Positions 62,439-64,000 of a DNA stretch of 64,000 nucleotides are shown here, piece after piece (position 1 is the first letter of the stretch; each line of letters begins with the position of its first letter). The position numbers and the translations under genes were made by a program. This DNA comes from Promethearchaeota archaeon. GTDB taxonomy: Archaea; Asgardarchaeota; Lokiarchaeia; Sigyniarchaeales; SOKP01. The notes under the pieces are model-generated. The model worked only from the letters and a program-made list of their open reading frames with translations. It searched no databases and was not told where the DNA came from. The stretch is from the NCBI GenBank assembly GCA_016840085.1, contig JAEOTA010000018.1, positions 140,888 through 204,887 of the forward strand. Direction: 5' to 3'.

Positions 62439-63218
62439 CCGCAATCTCTAATAACTGGATTATATTGGTTTTTTATACAATGTTTGAGTATTTTTAAAGT
62501 AAGTTCATTTTTAATGTACATTGGTTATAATTTTACAAAAGGAGTTAATGGATCCATCCAATTACCGTATTTATTCGTATTTTTAGTTTTAGTAGGAGAA
62601 GAATTCGTTGTTTTTTACTTTTTAATAGTAATAATTTTCGGATATTCTGCTAATATTATTTGTATGAAATTAAGACCTAAGTACGGCGCTAAAAAATTGA
62701 TGATCCGATTTGGTTTAATACAAAGTATAGGGGGGTTTATTATATTCTTTTTAATACTCATCCCTGCTATTGAAACCCCTATAATTTGGATTGGACTTTT
62801 ATTTTCGACATTCTTTGGAGGTGCGGGAGTATTATCAGTAATTCTTCAAACATTACCTATTGATGAAGATGAAGTTAAATATGGCTATAGACGAGAAACT
62901 ATGTTTTATGGTATTAATGCCCTTTTTACAAAGCCTGCCGAAAGTCTTGGTCCAATTATGGCAACAGTCATTTTGGTATCATTTTCATATGTTCAAGGGG
63001 GACCGCCAGAAGTTCAACCTGATTCGGCTATACTTGGTATAAAAATTCTTTTTTATGTAGTTCCAAATATTTTTGTGTTAATCGGATTAATATTTGTTCA
63101 TTTTTTTCCATTGGAGGGAGAAAAATATGAGCAACTACAAATAGAATTACGAGCAGTTCACGAGCAGAAAAGAAGGAGTTTAAAATCTGAAAAAAATTTG
63201 AATCCTAATATATCTTAG
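62439..63218 (+). pseudogene. Truncated GPH/MelB-like MFS transporter (C-terminal half)
   Basis: The frame is open from 62439 after a TAA, and from TTG 62484 it gives 244 residues. It encodes about the last six helices of a sugar:cation (GPH-family) symporter; the hallmark is DEDEVKYGYRRETMFYGINALFTKPAES. A complete transporter would have about 12 helices and 450-500 residues. No N-terminal half lies upstream: only 94 bases separate it from cdhC. It is therefore probably a deletion remnant, although a half-size protein that dimerises cannot be ruled out. Stop is TAG. Confidence 0.7.
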
Positions 63219-63309
63219 ACTGAATACAATTATAAAATGTGATTTTACAAAAATATCAAGTTTAAAATTGGTTAGAAAATATCAATAATTAATCCAATTT
63301 TAAAATAAA

Positions 63310-63867
63310 GTGATTTTTGTGAGTTATGAATCCAATGTATATAGCCCGTCTGACAAAATTGAAATAGAAGAGACTTTAAGAGGTCAAGCTTCAGCGATAA
63401 TTTGTGTTGATATTTGTGGTATTATAATAATGGTAATAGCTTCTATAGCAGCTATTAGTATATCGGGAGGTAATTTTGTGGGAATTGCTATAGTTATCTT
63501 CATCTGGTTAGCTATGGGGGGAATACTATTTTGGTCTTACTTTTATATAAGAGGAAGCGGTAAGGTTAGAAAATTTATTATAACTGATGAATATATAAGT
63601 ATTCAAATACCGGATAAAACAACATTTACAGTCAATTTATCAGATTTTAATACAATTGAAATGAGAAGAAGAACAACAGGATATAAATACACAAAAAAAG
63701 TTTATTATATATTTACTTTTACTGGAGCGAATTATTCGAACGGTTATCAAATTCAAAGTCAAAAAGACTTTTCAAGAAAAGCAGTAAAAAAATTTAGAAG
63801 ACACCTAGAAGAATTTTCCCCTAGAAAAGGTATACAATTTAGTTACCGAAAAGGCAGGAAGAAATAA
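63310..63867 (+). CDS. Membrane protein with PH-like soluble domain
   Basis: A 185-residue protein from GTG 63310 (GTG 63319 is also possible). Two membrane helices lie at roughly 33-57 and 63-86, joined by a short turn. The C-terminal part (about 92-175) alternates beta-strands and ends in a helix (FIITDEYISIQIPDKTTFTVNL, then IFTFTGANYS), resembling bacterial PH-domain membrane proteins. The last ten residues are basic. No function is known. It lies 91 bases after the transporter remnant. The 133 bases after it, to the window end, show no recognisable gene. Confidence 0.65.
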   Translation: MIFVSYESNVYSPSDKIEIEETLRGQASAIICVDICGIIIMVIASIAAISISGGNFVGIAIVIFIWLAMGGILFWSYFYIRGSGKVRKFIITDEYISIQIPDKTTFTVNLSDFNTIEMRRRTTGYKYTKKVYYIFTFTGANYSNGYQIQSQKDFSRKAVKKFRRHLEEFSPRKGIQFSYRKGRKK

Positions 63868-64000
63868 TTATTTATTAATTGAGTAAATTTTAACTTTTAA
63901 TTTTTTTATTTTTTTTACTTATTCTTGTATTAATTACTTCCTTTATAATAGTTCCATACCTATTAGATTTATGTCGTGCGATTTGAGCCCTCCATTACAA

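Noticed and set aside
1..64000. CRISPR arrays, tRNA and rRNA genes, insertion sequences
   Set aside because: I looked through the intergenic stretches and saw no regularly spaced repeats, no convincing tRNA T-arm pattern, no rRNA sequence and no transposase. Without a covariance search a tRNA with an intron could be missed.
63868..64000. Possible gene or RNA at the right edge
   Set aside because: The last 133 bases are AT-rich with a GC-richer end, but too little is visible to support any call.

Overview
The window looks like a chromosomal segment of an Asgard (Lokiarchaeia-like) archaeon. This is inferred from an AT-rich genome (roughly 30% GC in most genes), archaeal information-processing genes (archaeal/eukaryal-type glycyl-tRNA synthetase, Alba), archaeal-type CO dehydrogenase/acetyl-CoA synthase subunits (CdhB, CdhC), a longin/roadblock-like protein, zinc-ribbon and TPR proteins, and many thiolase/DUF35 gene pairs. 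No rRNA, tRNA, CRISPR array or insertion sequence was recognised.

Layout. 0-16.9 kb: mixed housekeeping genes (glyS, two GNAT or HAD enzymes, TPR proteins, an enoyl-CoA hydratase/isomerase, AmrS-like radical SAM enzyme, glpD, a stand-alone CheY, an RNase H-like exonuclease, an acyl-CoA dehydrogenase) and several membrane proteins. 17-25.3 kb and 31.5-43.7 kb: an acyl-CoA catabolic island with seven thiolase-fold proteins, six intact DUF35 zinc-ribbon/OB-fold partners, one DUF35 remnant, an SCP2 protein and two beta-keto-acid cleavage enzymes. The four-gene cassette DUF35-thiolase-thiolase-DUF35 occurs twice, in opposite orientation (21.9-25.3 kb and 40.3-43.7 kb). Between these lie threonine aldolase, DUF362, a GC-richer polar amino acid ABC transporter, and a corrinoid protein/URO-D pair. 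44-53.7 kb: a coiled-coil zinc-ribbon protein, a nitronate-monooxygenase-like flavoprotein, two acyl-CoA ligases, an enoyl-CoA hydratase, an HsdM-HsdS fusion methylase, and Alba. 54-64 kb: a gingipain-like C25 peptidase, a GNAT, a CooT-like protein, tandem amidases, cdhB, a cdhC interrupted by an in-frame UAG, and a truncated MFS transporter.

How the genes could work together (inference): CoA ligases activate carboxylates; acyl-CoA dehydrogenase and hydratases oxidise and hydrate them; thiolase-fold/DUF35 complexes and the BKACE enzymes cleave C-C bonds; the acetyl-CoA or methyl groups then enter the Wood-Ljungdahl enzymes (CdhB/CdhC, corrinoid protein). All seven thiolase-fold proteins lack the normal nucleophilic cysteine, so they are more likely aldolase-like C-C lyases than thiolases.

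The most striking observation is in cdhC: a 30-base hairpin with an in-frame TAG in its apical loop. It adds exactly ten codons between the A-cluster cysteine groups, compared with the spacing I recall for characterised acetyl-CoA synthases. The possibilities are a split gene, stop-codon readthrough, ribosome bypassing, a tiny intron, or recent inactivation. A second theme is three genes whose homology and Shine-Dalgarno spacing point to AUU or AUA start codons.
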